Positions 1 to 6,735 of a stretch of 49,103 nt of DNA are shown here, piece after piece. The stretch's first letter is position 1, and each line of letters starts with the position of its first letter. Source of the DNA: Rhodospirillaceae bacterium. GTDB taxonomy: Bacteria; Pseudomonadota; Alphaproteobacteria; Rhodospirillales; Casp-alpha2. Where the stretch lies: positions 1 to 49,103 of the forward strand of contig PALN01000016.1 of the NCBI GenBank assembly GCA_002706405.1, read 5' to 3'. Made by a program: the position numbers and the translations under genes. The notes under the pieces are model-generated. The model saw nothing but the letters and a program-made list of their open reading frames with translations. It was not told the DNA's origin and searched no databases.

Positions 1-145
1 CCTCCGTGCGGCCCAGGATGGCATAGGCGACGTTCAGCGGAATGATCGCGATCCCGCCGCCGTCGAGCACGTCCAGCACCTCGCGCGCTTCCTGGTCAAC
101 GTCATGGCCGATGGGGTTGTCGGTGGTGGGCGTGGTCGTGGGCAT
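1..145 (-). CDS. N-terminal fragment of a Sua5/YciO/YrdC-like protein (partial)
   Basis: The frame starts at ATG 145 on the minus strand and runs off the left edge after 48 codons. After a polar Thr/Pro/Asp-rich leader of about 14 residues comes an acidic helix (DVDQEAREVLDVLDG) and then GGGIAIIPLNVAYAILG at about residues 28-44. This resembles the first strand of the Sua5/YrdC fold, in which a glycine turn precedes an I-P-x-x-x-x-Y segment. Family members bind ATP, and in TsaC they make threonylcarbamoyl-AMP for tRNA t6A. Here Leu-Asn replaces the usual Thr-Glu after the proline, so a YciO-like paralogue is more likely than the essential tRNA enzyme. With only the N-terminus visible the assignment is moderate. 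Confidence 0.5.
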   Translation of the reverse strand, partial: MPTTTPTTDNPIGHDVDQEAREVLDVLDGGGIAIIPLNVAYAILGRTE

Positions 146-342
146 GGGGGATGTCTCGCATTTTCTTGGATGTTGGATGACCGGACCCGCTGCCCGGCCC
201 AGGTCGGGCGCTCAGTCGATCATGCGCCGCATGATCGAACAAATAGAAAAAGGCGAATGATATATCCGTAAACAAGATCAATTGCGATGGGGCCCGCCTC
301 CCGCATTGCTCGGCAAAGACAAGCGCCCCGGTCAACCCATCC
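146..342. other. Intergenic spacer between the Sua5-like gene and the ferric-reductase gene
   Basis: No convincing coding frame, RNA gene or T-run terminator was seen. It must hold the 5' leader of the leftmost minus-strand gene and the 3' end of the flavocytochrome transcript. A small palindrome, ATCATGCGCCGCATGAT, lies at about 219-235. Confidence 0.4.
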
Positions 343-1677
343 TTACCGCAAATTGAAGAGTTCCTGATGGAAGTCCTCGTATTTCAAGCCATGGGATACC
401 AAGTCAGTTCTCAGGGAATGGCCGAATTGGGCAGGGCCGCAAAACCAGATGCTGGCCGTGGTCCAGTCCGGAATTTCACGGCGCAGGCGTTCACCGGTCA
501 ACCGGCTGTCCTGTCCATCGATCACCAAATGCAGGCGGACGTTTGCGGCTTTGGCGTCTGCGGTCAGCTTCTCGGCCGCTTTCGGGTCTAGGGGCTGGGT
601 GGCATGGTAAAGGTCGATGACCTGATCATGCGGGGCCAAGGCAAGCTGTTTCATCCGGGCAATGAACGGCGTGATGCCGATGCCCCCGCCAATCCAAATC
701 TGGCGTTGCTTGCCGTCGGAGAAGATGAACCGGCCGTAGGGGCCTTCGACGATGACCTTGTCCCCGACCTTGAGCCGATCGGCCATTAGATCCGTGTAAT
801 CGCCCAGCCCCTTGGTGATGAAATTGATCCGCCGGTCATCACCCTTCCAGGCGGAGGCGATGGTGAACGGATGCGCCCCTTCTTTCGGATCGAACGTCAC
901 GAAGGCGAACTGACCGGCCTGATGGCCCTGCCAGCCCTGTTCAAGCCGGATCGAGGTTTCCACGACGCCCAGGTCGGGGAACAGGTCGATGTCTTCGATG
1001 GTTCCCGCCGTTTTGCGGGCGTGACCGATCCGCCCGGTCAGGACCAAGACACTCGCGATCGTGCCGGCGGCCATCAACAGGGCGGCGACAAGACCCACCG
1101 GTTGGGTCCAATAGCCGAAGTCCATCAGAATGACGGAGTGGACCGCCAGCGCCAGGTACACCAGCGCCACAATCGTATGGGTCTTGGCAAACAGCCGGTA
1201 GGGAAAGCGCTTGATCAGCGCCAGTGCGATCAACGCAACGAGGCCGTAGAAGGCCCATTCGCCGATGGATTCGGCCGTGTGGCGCTGAGCATCGAACCAT
1301 TGCTGGAGGGCCGGTAATTCGGCGATATCGGGACGCTCACCCCGCTTCGGGCGTTCCATCAGGCCCAGGGAGACCGCCCACTTCGGTGCATTGACCACGA
1401 GCCAATGCGCCACCGCCGTGACCAGCGCCGTGATGCCCAGCCATTTATGCAGGCGATAGGACTTGTCGAGGCCGCCCAGCCAGGATTCCAGCCGGACCGG
1501 TCGCAGGGCCAGAACCATGGCGAAACTCATCGCGCAGATGGCCAGCAGCCCGGTGACATAGATGGCCGGCTTGCGCAGGGCCATTAATCCGGATGTCTCG
1601 GGCCAGGACGCGGCGATGGCCCAGAGAACCGTCAGAAGGCCAAGGAAGGCCCAGAGCCATACTTTGAGGGTGCGCAT
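343..1677 (-). CDS. Ferric reductase-like transmembrane flavocytochrome with ferredoxin-reductase module
   Basis: A predicted inner-membrane electron-transfer protein of 444 residues. The first ~215 residues carry about six hydrophobic helices of the ferric-reductase type, with candidate haem-ligand histidines in HKWLGITALVTAVAHWL and FAKTHTIVALVYLALAVHS. The cytoplasmic half is an FAD/NAD(P)H oxidoreductase: HPFTIAS is the flavin-binding strand, WIGGGIGITPF the nicotinamide-nucleotide loop, and FCGPAQFG the C-terminal signature. The family moves electrons from NAD(P)H through FAD and haem across the membrane; the acceptor (ferric iron, a metal or a periplasmic reductase) cannot be read here. 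ATG 1677 has a GGAG about 10 bases upstream. A MarR gene lies 196 bp upstream in the same orientation and is a plausible regulator. Confidence 0.8.
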   Translation of the reverse strand: MRTLKVWLWAFLGLLTVLWAIAASWPETSGLMALRKPAIYVTGLLAICAMSFAMVLALRPVRLESWLGGLDKSYRLHKWLGITALVTAVAHWLVVNAPKWAVSLGLMERPKRGERPDIAELPALQQWFDAQRHTAESIGEWAFYGLVALIALALIKRFPYRLFAKTHTIVALVYLALAVHSVILMDFGYWTQPVGLVAALLMAAGTIASVLVLTGRIGHARKTAGTIEDIDLFPDLGVVETSIRLEQGWQGHQAGQFAFVTFDPKEGAHPFTIASAWKGDDRRINFITKGLGDYTDLMADRLKVGDKVIVEGPYGRFIFSDGKQRQIWIGGGIGITPFIARMKQLALAPHDQVIDLYHATQPLDPKAAEKLTADAKAANVRLHLVIDGQDSRLTGERLRREIPDWTTASIWFCGPAQFGHSLRTDLVSHGLKYEDFHQELFNLR

Positions 1678-1873
1678 GATGTCATGTCTCCACAGTGATT
1701 AGGGGGCGCATTGCCTTCCGGGTTCTTGGGTCAACCGTCCGATGCAACTGCACGGCGTTGGTGAGAGGGCGGCCAGATGGATTGCGGCATCGACGGATGC
1801 GGCCTGGAGGCGGACCAGGCGACCGGAACCAGCGGCCGCCGCGGCGAAGTGCACGGTGTTGTTCGCTATGGGC

Positions 1874-2347
1874 TCATTTTCTCGCAGCGGGGCGGGCGGT
1901 GTTGGCGGGGGGCGCGCCGGGCACCCGCCCGCCGAAGGAATCCCGGATCACGGTCGCCGTGGCGTAGAACGGCGCGCTGTCTTCCGGCGCCAGAGCGGCG
2001 TCGATCTGCGCATCCACTTGCCGCCAGACACGCCGGGCCGCTTTCAGCGCCTCCCGGCCTTCGCCCGTCAGGTCCAGGATGTCCTGGCGACGGTTGTCGG
2101 GATTGGTGCGCTGCGTGATGAGACCAAGCACGACAAGACGTTCGGTCATGGTGCTCATGCTGCCCGGCGACAGGTTGAATTCTTTTGCCAGATGGCCCTG
2201 GGATGCCGGCCCGAAACGGTCCAAAGCATCCAGAATCAGCGCCTGCCGATGGCGCACGCCGGTTGATGCAAGCAACGTTTCAACGCGCTTTTCGATCAAA
2301 GTGGCGGCATGCAGAAGGGGATGAAGTTTCGCAGGCTTGGCTTTCAT
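1874..2347 (-). CDS. MarR family transcriptional regulator
   Basis: A 157-residue winged-helix regulator. The recognition region is about residues 50-75 (SQGHLAKEFNLSPGSMSTMTERLVVLGLI), followed by the wing with the family's NPDNRRQDILDLTGEG pattern, equivalent to the D-x-R-x-x-x-x-x-L-T signature. Helices at both ends would form the dimer interface. The effector is unknown. The start codon lies 9 bp from an inverted repeat that probably is its own operator, and no strong Shine-Dalgarno is visible. It precedes the flavocytochrome gene on the same strand, so the likely targets are itself and that gene. Confidence 0.82.
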   Translation of the reverse strand: MKAKPAKLHPLLHAATLIEKRVETLLASTGVRHRQALILDALDRFGPASQGHLAKEFNLSPGSMSTMTERLVVLGLITQRTNPDNRRQDILDLTGEGREALKAARRVWRQVDAQIDAALAPEDSAPFYATATVIRDSFGGRVPGAPPANTARPAARK

Positions 2348-2355
2348 GCAGCCTG

Positions 2356-2395
2356 TTTATTCAAAGATAGTTTGGATGTAAACAGTTTGAATAAA
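2356..2395. promoter_or_regulatory. Probable autoregulatory operator of the MarR gene
   Basis: Two perfect 10-bp arms, TTTATTCAAA (2356-2365) and TTTGAATAAA (2386-2395), flank a 20-bp centre that holds a smaller repeat, GTTT-N6-AAAC. The array sits 9-48 bp before the MarR start and is AT-rich in a GC-rich setting. TTTACA and TAAACA spaced 17 bp on the minus strand could be the promoter inside it. Assignment to this MarR protein rests on position. Confidence 0.55.
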
Positions 2396-2506
2396 GAAAG
2401 TTTGCTGAAGCCGGTCGGACGGCGCCTCCGCGAGTAGCGGGGCCAAAGACGTAGGTCCCGCCGTCGCTTTGGGGCGGCCCTTCATGTTCATTCAAGGATT
2501 GACCAG

Positions 2507-3406
2507 TCAGGATTTGAAGCAGTGTTCACGATGCCAGTTTAGGAAGTGTGGGTGTGGCCGGTTTCTAGGGAACAAAGGCGGAATGGCCTTGCCGTCATTG
2601 TTGATGAAGGATTTCACGCTGTCGATGTCGTTTACCTGTCGGGAGATAAGAATTTCGAGGTCGTTTGTCAGGCTGATTAGGCCGCGGTCAAACATCCAAT
2701 GCGCGGTTCCGGACAAGGCAATGCCGTTTTGGACGGTGTCAGGACCATCTCTTTCCACCGGACGGATGTGAGCTGCATTGACTTCCGCGCGACCTCCACC
2801 ATTGATGAACTTTAAGCCAGTGATTGCGCAGCGTTCGTCGTACGCGCGGAGGACAATCTGGCGGAATGTTCGGTCGCGGACAGTTCGGCTCGTGAGTTGC
2901 TGGATACGTTGGCGTTCGATTTCAAATGCGGGCGTCTCTTGTATTTCTGCTAATCCAGGTACGGGGGCAGTCTCTTCCAGGCGGGGCAGGATGGGGGCGG
3001 ATTGTGCTAAGCCTTTCTCGATAATTCGTAAGAAGTCTGCAGGTGAAATCGGCCTGACGGCAGATTGGGCGCGTCCCGATAATCTGCCCTGCTCGTTGAG
3101 CAACCCGCGTTCGATTGGGCCTTTCTGATTATTGAATGGAACTGGATGTGCGAAGTCGAGATAACTTCCCGGCTCCACGATGGCGAGGAACATTTCGGAC
3201 GCTTTTGGGTCCGGAATGATTGTTTGTATGCGGGCAATCCCGAAATAGCCGCGTGTGTTTGGAACCTTCGTAGGTTCTAAGTAGACAATCCAGTCCCCTT
3301 CGGCGGTTTTCGCTCTACTGAAGTACTGCTTTGGGAACTGATACTGCTCGGCCGGACTGTCGTTGTAGATCGAGTCCGGACGCAACATGAAGACGCAATA
3401 GCCCAT
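2507..3406 (-). CDS. HNH endonuclease with N-terminal PUA/EVE-like domain (possible modification-dependent restriction enzyme)
   Basis: A 299-residue protein. The C-terminal HNH nuclease shows C193 (RCAITG), H213 (NAAHIRP), N227 (QNGIALS) and H236 (GTAHWMFDRGLI), the ordered metal-binding and catalytic set. Residues ~1-120 (GDWIVYLEP, YFGIARI, FAHPVPF) resemble an N-terminal domain seen on other HNH proteins; I judge it a PUA/EVE-like base reader, without certainty. No methyltransferase or specificity subunit is adjacent, which fits a type IV-like enzyme cutting modified foreign DNA better than a classical restriction-modification pair. Codon use and GC are poorer in G+C than in the housekeeping genes, suggesting transfer. 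No clear Shine-Dalgarno precedes ATG 3406; an internal ATG at 3388 is possible. Confidence 0.72.
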   Translation of the reverse strand: MGYCVFMLRPDSIYNDSPAEQYQFPKQYFSRAKTAEGDWIVYLEPTKVPNTRGYFGIARIQTIIPDPKASEMFLAIVEPGSYLDFAHPVPFNNQKGPIERGLLNEQGRLSGRAQSAVRPISPADFLRIIEKGLAQSAPILPRLEETAPVPGLAEIQETPAFEIERQRIQQLTSRTVRDRTFRQIVLRAYDERCAITGLKFINGGGRAEVNAAHIRPVERDGPDTVQNGIALSGTAHWMFDRGLISLTNDLEILISRQVNDIDSVKSFINNDGKAIPPLFPRNRPHPHFLNWHREHCFKS

Positions 3407-3732
3407 CTATTAAGCTTAGCTGACGTCTGCAACTCTGCCAATGGAATGCCTGCAGCCAACCGAGATATCGTTTATTGACCGGGAAGAACTGTGGAAAGAC
3501 GCCCTCTCGGCGGCCTCGCCGAGCCTAGGGCCCGTCTACCGCTCCCGCACTCCGATAACCAAAAAGCCCCCATTTCTGGGGGCTTTTTGGTTATCGCGGT
3601 GGAGGCAGCCTCGGGTGAGGGAGCCTCTGGCCTAAGGGGCAATCGGGGGAAGTTTGCTTAGTAACGCCGGGCAAGCAGGCCACTTGATGTCCAATTTCCT
3701 AATTTTCAGATCGGGGATTCTCGCGTAGTGGA
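3407..3732. other. Non-coding gap between the HNH gene and the putative immunity gene
   Basis: No persuasive gene. A plus-strand frame from ATG 3441 is cut through by the palindrome at 3553-3596 and looks accidental. Bases ~3520-3552 (GCCCGTCTACCGCTCCCGC and flanks) faintly resemble the 3' end of a tRNA-Gly but lack a T-loop, so no RNA is called. The rest is probably the untranslated tail of the upstream minus-strand gene and the leader of the HNH gene. Confidence 0.4.
3553..3596. terminator. Strong bidirectional Rho-independent terminator
   Basis: A perfect 19-bp inverted repeat (arms 3553-3571 and 3578-3596) with loop ATTTCT. The GC core is AGCCCCC/GGGGGCT, flanked by AAAAA on one side and TTTTT on the other, so it can end transcripts from either strand. 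It lies 137 bp past the stop of the 194-residue gene and 146 bp before the HNH start. It would therefore separate the toxin/immunity transcript from the HNH gene. Confidence 0.85.
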
Positions 3733-4317
3733 TCAGCGAGGCAAGATACCGTCGGCCGGTCGGAAGTAGATGTGGCTTCTGAAGACTCGATGCTCGTCTT
3801 CCAGTGCCCAGCGAACCGCGTCCCACCCGGCACAGTCGATCTGTCCGCCGATCTCAACCCAGGGTTTCCCGCCCTGCCAATCTGCCCGGGCTTTTAATCG
3901 GGGCGTGGAAATCTTCGACATGATCTGCCAGACCTTGTTGCGCAACGTCTTCTCGACGGGCGTCATGACGTTTGATCTGCCGACCTGAATGTATCCTTGG
4001 GACATCATTGGTGGCATGCCCTCTAGGCTATATTCCCTGGAACGATGGAACCGCATCCATTCCTCCGGGTAATTGGCAACACCGTACTTTTCGGGAGAAT
4101 ACTCGAGCTTGCGGAACCTTGGTCTCCAGCTTTTCGGTGGGATGAATAACTTCACCTCATCGCTTGTTCCGAACTCGATCCCATCGATGTAGTGGATTTC
4201 TTTCCGTGAATCCGAAATTGGATCTACAAAGCGGATGCTGGGGAATCGTTCCTTCAACGCCAGGGTCAGGTTTGCCTCATCTTGTCGGGTGAAAAATGTC
4301 TGTCGATGGCTGGGCAT
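3733..4317 (-). CDS. Unknown 194-residue protein; candidate immunity partner of the large upstream protein
   Basis: Not recognised. It is a soluble-looking protein with no signal peptide or membrane helix and is rich in Arg, Trp and Pro. Segments that might help a search are RFVDPISDSRKEIHYIDGIE at about residues 29-48 and the C-terminal WVEIGGQIDCAGWDAVRWAL. The start is ATG 4317, 93 bp downstream of the stop of the 623-residue gene on the same strand, with no terminator between. Its base composition is clearly less GC-rich than the core genes. A small cytosolic orphan immediately 3' of a multidomain protein with a nuclease-like C-terminus is the classic position of an immunity gene. This function is inferred from position only. 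Confidence 0.55.
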   Translation of the reverse strand: MPSHRQTFFTRQDEANLTLALKERFPSIRFVDPISDSRKEIHYIDGIEFGTSDEVKLFIPPKSWRPRFRKLEYSPEKYGVANYPEEWMRFHRSREYSLEGMPPMMSQGYIQVGRSNVMTPVEKTLRNKVWQIMSKISTPRLKARADWQGGKPWVEIGGQIDCAGWDAVRWALEDEHRVFRSHIYFRPADGILPR

Positions 4318-4410
4318 GCGGAACCCCGATCCGATATTGACCGCGTCGTGCGAACATCACCCAATTTTATCTTGGGTTGATTAAAAATTCCATGGTTCAA
4401 CAAATTCAAT

Positions 4411-6282
4411 TCAGGAAAATGGTCGAGGTTCCTCATCCGGCCGCGTTCTAAAGGGGGGTCCAAGAAGCTGGGTGAAGATCTCCTTGAGAATGTCCATCGT
4501 CGTATAGTCGAGCTCGTCGATGTCCATACCAGCGCGGTATTTTGGTAGGAAACCGGCGAAATGATCGCCGGCGTTTTTGGTAAGACGCGCGAAGCTTTTT
4601 CGCTCGATCGAGATGCCGGTCCTGCCATCTTTCAACGTCCTGCCGGTGTTAAAATGCAATAGGCTCCCAGTCGGTCCGTGCTTAAAAGATAGATCCGGAT
4701 TAGAGGACCCTTTTCGGCCGTCTTGGCCGATTGGAATGTCGCGGTTCCGTAAATGGAGTTCTGGCTTTCGATTGCCATCTTCATCAGTGCCGCCACCAAA
4801 ATGCGCGAACTCTTCATGGATTTTAGGGCCCCAAAGGCTCAGCACTTTAGGTATCAGGTCATTTGCAATATGCCCATTCCACCATATGGTATCCGGATTG
4901 CCGGGATGGCTTTCGACGGGCGCTGCCAATTGACGTCTGAATTCATCGCTGATGGCCTGGAAGACCAAAGGTTCATTCCGCATTAGCTCGTTGATCGGGA
5001 AACCGCCTAACTTTGGAATCTCTGGCGGTTCGGCGGGGAACTCTGTCTTCTGAGCCTTGCGAAATTCCTCGGGTGCGGGCTCATACCCCGGCGGCGGCGG
5101 GAAGGTTGGTGCGATGTCGGTTCGCTTGGTGGCGGTGCGGTCCTCATCTTCTCTCGACGCGCGTCCCAGCAGTCCACCCGCCGTCCCGGCGGCGACCGCA
5201 CTGGCGGCCTTGCTTTTGGCCGTGTCGCGGATCGCGGTCGCGAGAAAGCGAACGACTTTCTTGGCAGTGGCAGGGATTTTGCCGAACCCGGGGATGGCGC
5301 CGGCGGCGCTGACGCCGGCCATCGCGGCGTTGATTCCCGCGTCGGACAGGTCGCTCCTGCGGAGCGCTTCGCGGGCCGCCTGGAAGGCGTCGTAGGCCTC
5401 CTTGGCCTCCATCGCTTCGCCGCCGAAGGGGAGAATGCCGAGAAGCGCCTCGCCGACTTTTCGCTTTAAGGACTCGGGGGCGTCGTTGACGGTCGACGCA
5501 CCGGCTTCGTCCGTGACGCCGCCGTTGACGATGTTGTCCCAGGCGGCGAGCCGGTCGGAGAGGTCGTCCAATCCGACGCGTTCTCCGTCGAGGATGAGGT
5601 TGTGGGCGTTGGGCTCGGTATCGGGAGCGCCTACGGCGGGTGTGTGGCCGGGCCGCGGAGTGTCGGGCGATGACGCCAGTTGCGGCGATTGTGTGCCCGG
5701 CTGGCGGTTCAGGCGTTGCATCTCGGTGTTCATCTTGGATTCCGTTTCGCCGCCGGGTTTCATCTCGCCGTCGGCAACCAAGCCGTGGCGCTGCTGGAAG
5801 GTGCGAATGGTGTCGAACAGGTCCCGGGTCGGGTAGGGGCTGGTGATTCCGCCGGATATCGGCAGACCGAGCGCTTCCAGAGCCGATTTGATCCGTGTCG
5901 TGTCGCCGGGGTCCGTATTGGTCGACGGCCGGACAGGCCGCTTCAGGAGGATGGGGGTGAAGGGGTGGTCGGGCTTCCTGCGCGGGGCGGGCATGAACGA
6001 CCCGTTGACCCAGGACGTGGCGCTGCGGGAAGAGAGACTCTTGTTCAACCGCGCCAGGGTCGGCCCGTCGGGCTTCATGACGCCGTCCTCGGCAAGGCCT
6101 TCGGCGTGCTGGAAGGATTTCACGGCCTCGATCATCGGCCGGTCCGGGTATTCGTCGAAGCCGTCCTCGGGCGGCTCAAGGTGGCCCAGGCGGGCCAGGG
6201 CCTGTTTGGTGATGAGGGTATCGGCGAGATCCATGGCATAGGCCTCGCCGATGGTTTTGTTGAGGCGAATGGGGGTGCGCAT
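4411..6282 (-). CDS. Multidomain putative toxin: two peptidoglycan-binding-like repeats, glycine-zipper segment, PD-(D/E)xK-like C-terminus
   Basis: A 623-residue modular protein. Residues ~20-82 and ~125-190 are two peptidoglycan-binding-like repeats (AVKSFQHAEGLAEDGVMKPDG; TIRTFQQRHGLVADGEMKPGG). A Pro/Ser/Thr linker follows. Residues ~278-375 form a Gly/Ala-rich hydrophobic zone (LLGILPFGGEA, AGVSAAGAIPGFGK, SAVAAGTAGGLLG), like the pre-toxin zones of polymorphic toxins. After a proline-rich hinge, residues ~425-600 form a compact domain with E490/E491, SSNPD530 and SIE560-R-K562. That arrangement fits a PD-(D/E)xK nuclease, but no domain match could be run. There is no N-terminal signal peptide, so export would need a dedicated system not seen here. 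ATG 6282 has GAGGAG about 7 bases upstream. Confidence 0.65.
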   Translation of the reverse strand: MRTPIRLNKTIGEAYAMDLADTLITKQALARLGHLEPPEDGFDEYPDRPMIEAVKSFQHAEGLAEDGVMKPDGPTLARLNKSLSSRSATSWVNGSFMPAPRRKPDHPFTPILLKRPVRPSTNTDPGDTTRIKSALEALGLPISGGITSPYPTRDLFDTIRTFQQRHGLVADGEMKPGGETESKMNTEMQRLNRQPGTQSPQLASSPDTPRPGHTPAVGAPDTEPNAHNLILDGERVGLDDLSDRLAAWDNIVNGGVTDEAGASTVNDAPESLKRKVGEALLGILPFGGEAMEAKEAYDAFQAAREALRRSDLSDAGINAAMAGVSAAGAIPGFGKIPATAKKVVRFLATAIRDTAKSKAASAVAAGTAGGLLGRASREDEDRTATKRTDIAPTFPPPPGYEPAPEEFRKAQKTEFPAEPPEIPKLGGFPINELMRNEPLVFQAISDEFRRQLAAPVESHPGNPDTIWWNGHIANDLIPKVLSLWGPKIHEEFAHFGGGTDEDGNRKPELHLRNRDIPIGQDGRKGSSNPDLSFKHGPTGSLLHFNTGRTLKDGRTGISIERKSFARLTKNAGDHFAGFLPKYRAGMDIDELDYTTMDILKEIFTQLLGPPFRTRPDEEPRPFS

Positions 6283-6533
6283 GTGGCGTCTCCTCGCGCG
6301 CCCGGGTCGCGACGGACGGGCGCGGCGGTGGCGTTGAGCAGAGACCCGGGGCGGCGCCCAGCCACGGCCACGATCAGGCGTGGCCGAAGGGGCGCCGGCC
6401 GGTGGGCCGGTGACGGGAATGTGGCGGCTGGAATTTCGGAGCGTTGTCCGCCGAAGCGGGTTGTCCCGCCGTCACGCGGCGCGGCAATCGCGGCGCATGA
6501 GAGGGGGCGGGGCCCAGCGGGCACTCTGTGATG

Positions 6534-6563
6534 TGACATTGACAGATGATGCAACCAATGTCA
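6534..6563. promoter_or_regulatory. Inverted repeat upstream of the putative toxin gene
   Basis: Perfect 8-bp arms TGACATTG (6534-6541) and CAATGTCA (6556-6563) with a 14-bp spacer; each arm forms part of a TTGACA hexamer reading inward. It could be an operator over a promoter about 260 bp before the toxin start. No binding protein is implied by a neighbour. Confidence 0.35.
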
Positions 6564-6639
6564 AGTATTTATTCCTATGAAATGACAAAAAGTAGCATCA
6601 AGGGCGGGAGATGCCAGCCTTGTCCATCCTGCGGCTACG

Positions 6640-6647
6640 AAAAAAAG
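6640..6647. repeat. Left 8-bp target-site duplication of the IS1595-type element
   Basis: AAAAAAAG here is identical to 9406-9413 on the other side of the element. Eight bases is the duplication length known for the IS1595 family. The original single copy was the A-run/T-run of the tRNA-Ser terminator. Confidence 0.9.
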
Positions 6648-6670
6648 GGGGCCTATATATTTAACTAGCC
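6648..6670 (+). repeat. Left terminal inverted repeat of the IS1595-type element
   Basis: It pairs with 9383-9405; the three mismatches are at positions 13, 14 and 16. The inner motif ACTAGCC (6664-6670) recurs as a direct copy at 6683-6689, a possible second transposase-binding site. Confidence 0.9.
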
Positions 6671-6679
6671 ACGATTTCG

Positions 6680-6708
6680 TTGACTAGCCGCACATTTTTG
6701 GCTAATAT
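6680..6708 (+). promoter_or_regulatory. Probable transposase promoter
   Basis: TTGACT (6680-6685), a 17-bp spacer and TAATAT (6703-6708; an overlapping TATAAT is at 6706-6711), about 30 bp before the transposase ATG. The -35 overlaps the second ACTAGCC copy, so transposase bound to its own end could repress it. AAGGAAG at about 6725-6731 is the ribosome-binding site. Confidence 0.6.
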
Positions 6709-6735
6709 AATCTCACACCAGCAAGGAAGTGTGAG

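Larger units (their letters stand above)
6283..6647. other. Non-coding upstream region of the putative toxin gene
   Basis: The half next to the toxin gene is GC-rich. The half next to the insertion element (about 6530-6647) becomes AT-rich, and its last 8 bases are the left target duplication. It must contain the toxin promoter. A TTGACA occurs on the minus strand at 6559-6564 within an inverted repeat, but no good -10 is spaced from it. Confidence 0.45.

Noticed and set aside
3520..3552. A possible tRNA-Gly 3' remnant or attachment site
   Set aside because: A few matching bases next to a terminator, but no T-loop, no anticodon arm and no second copy; too weak to call.
3441..3635. A 64-codon plus-strand frame between the HNH and immunity-like genes
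   Set aside because: It runs through the perfect terminator palindrome and has no homology I recognise.
6132..6554. A 140-codon minus-strand frame overlapping the start of the putative toxin gene
   Set aside because: It is out of frame with a well-supported start (GAGGAG before ATG 6282) and is Pro/Arg/Ala-rich like other shadow frames.
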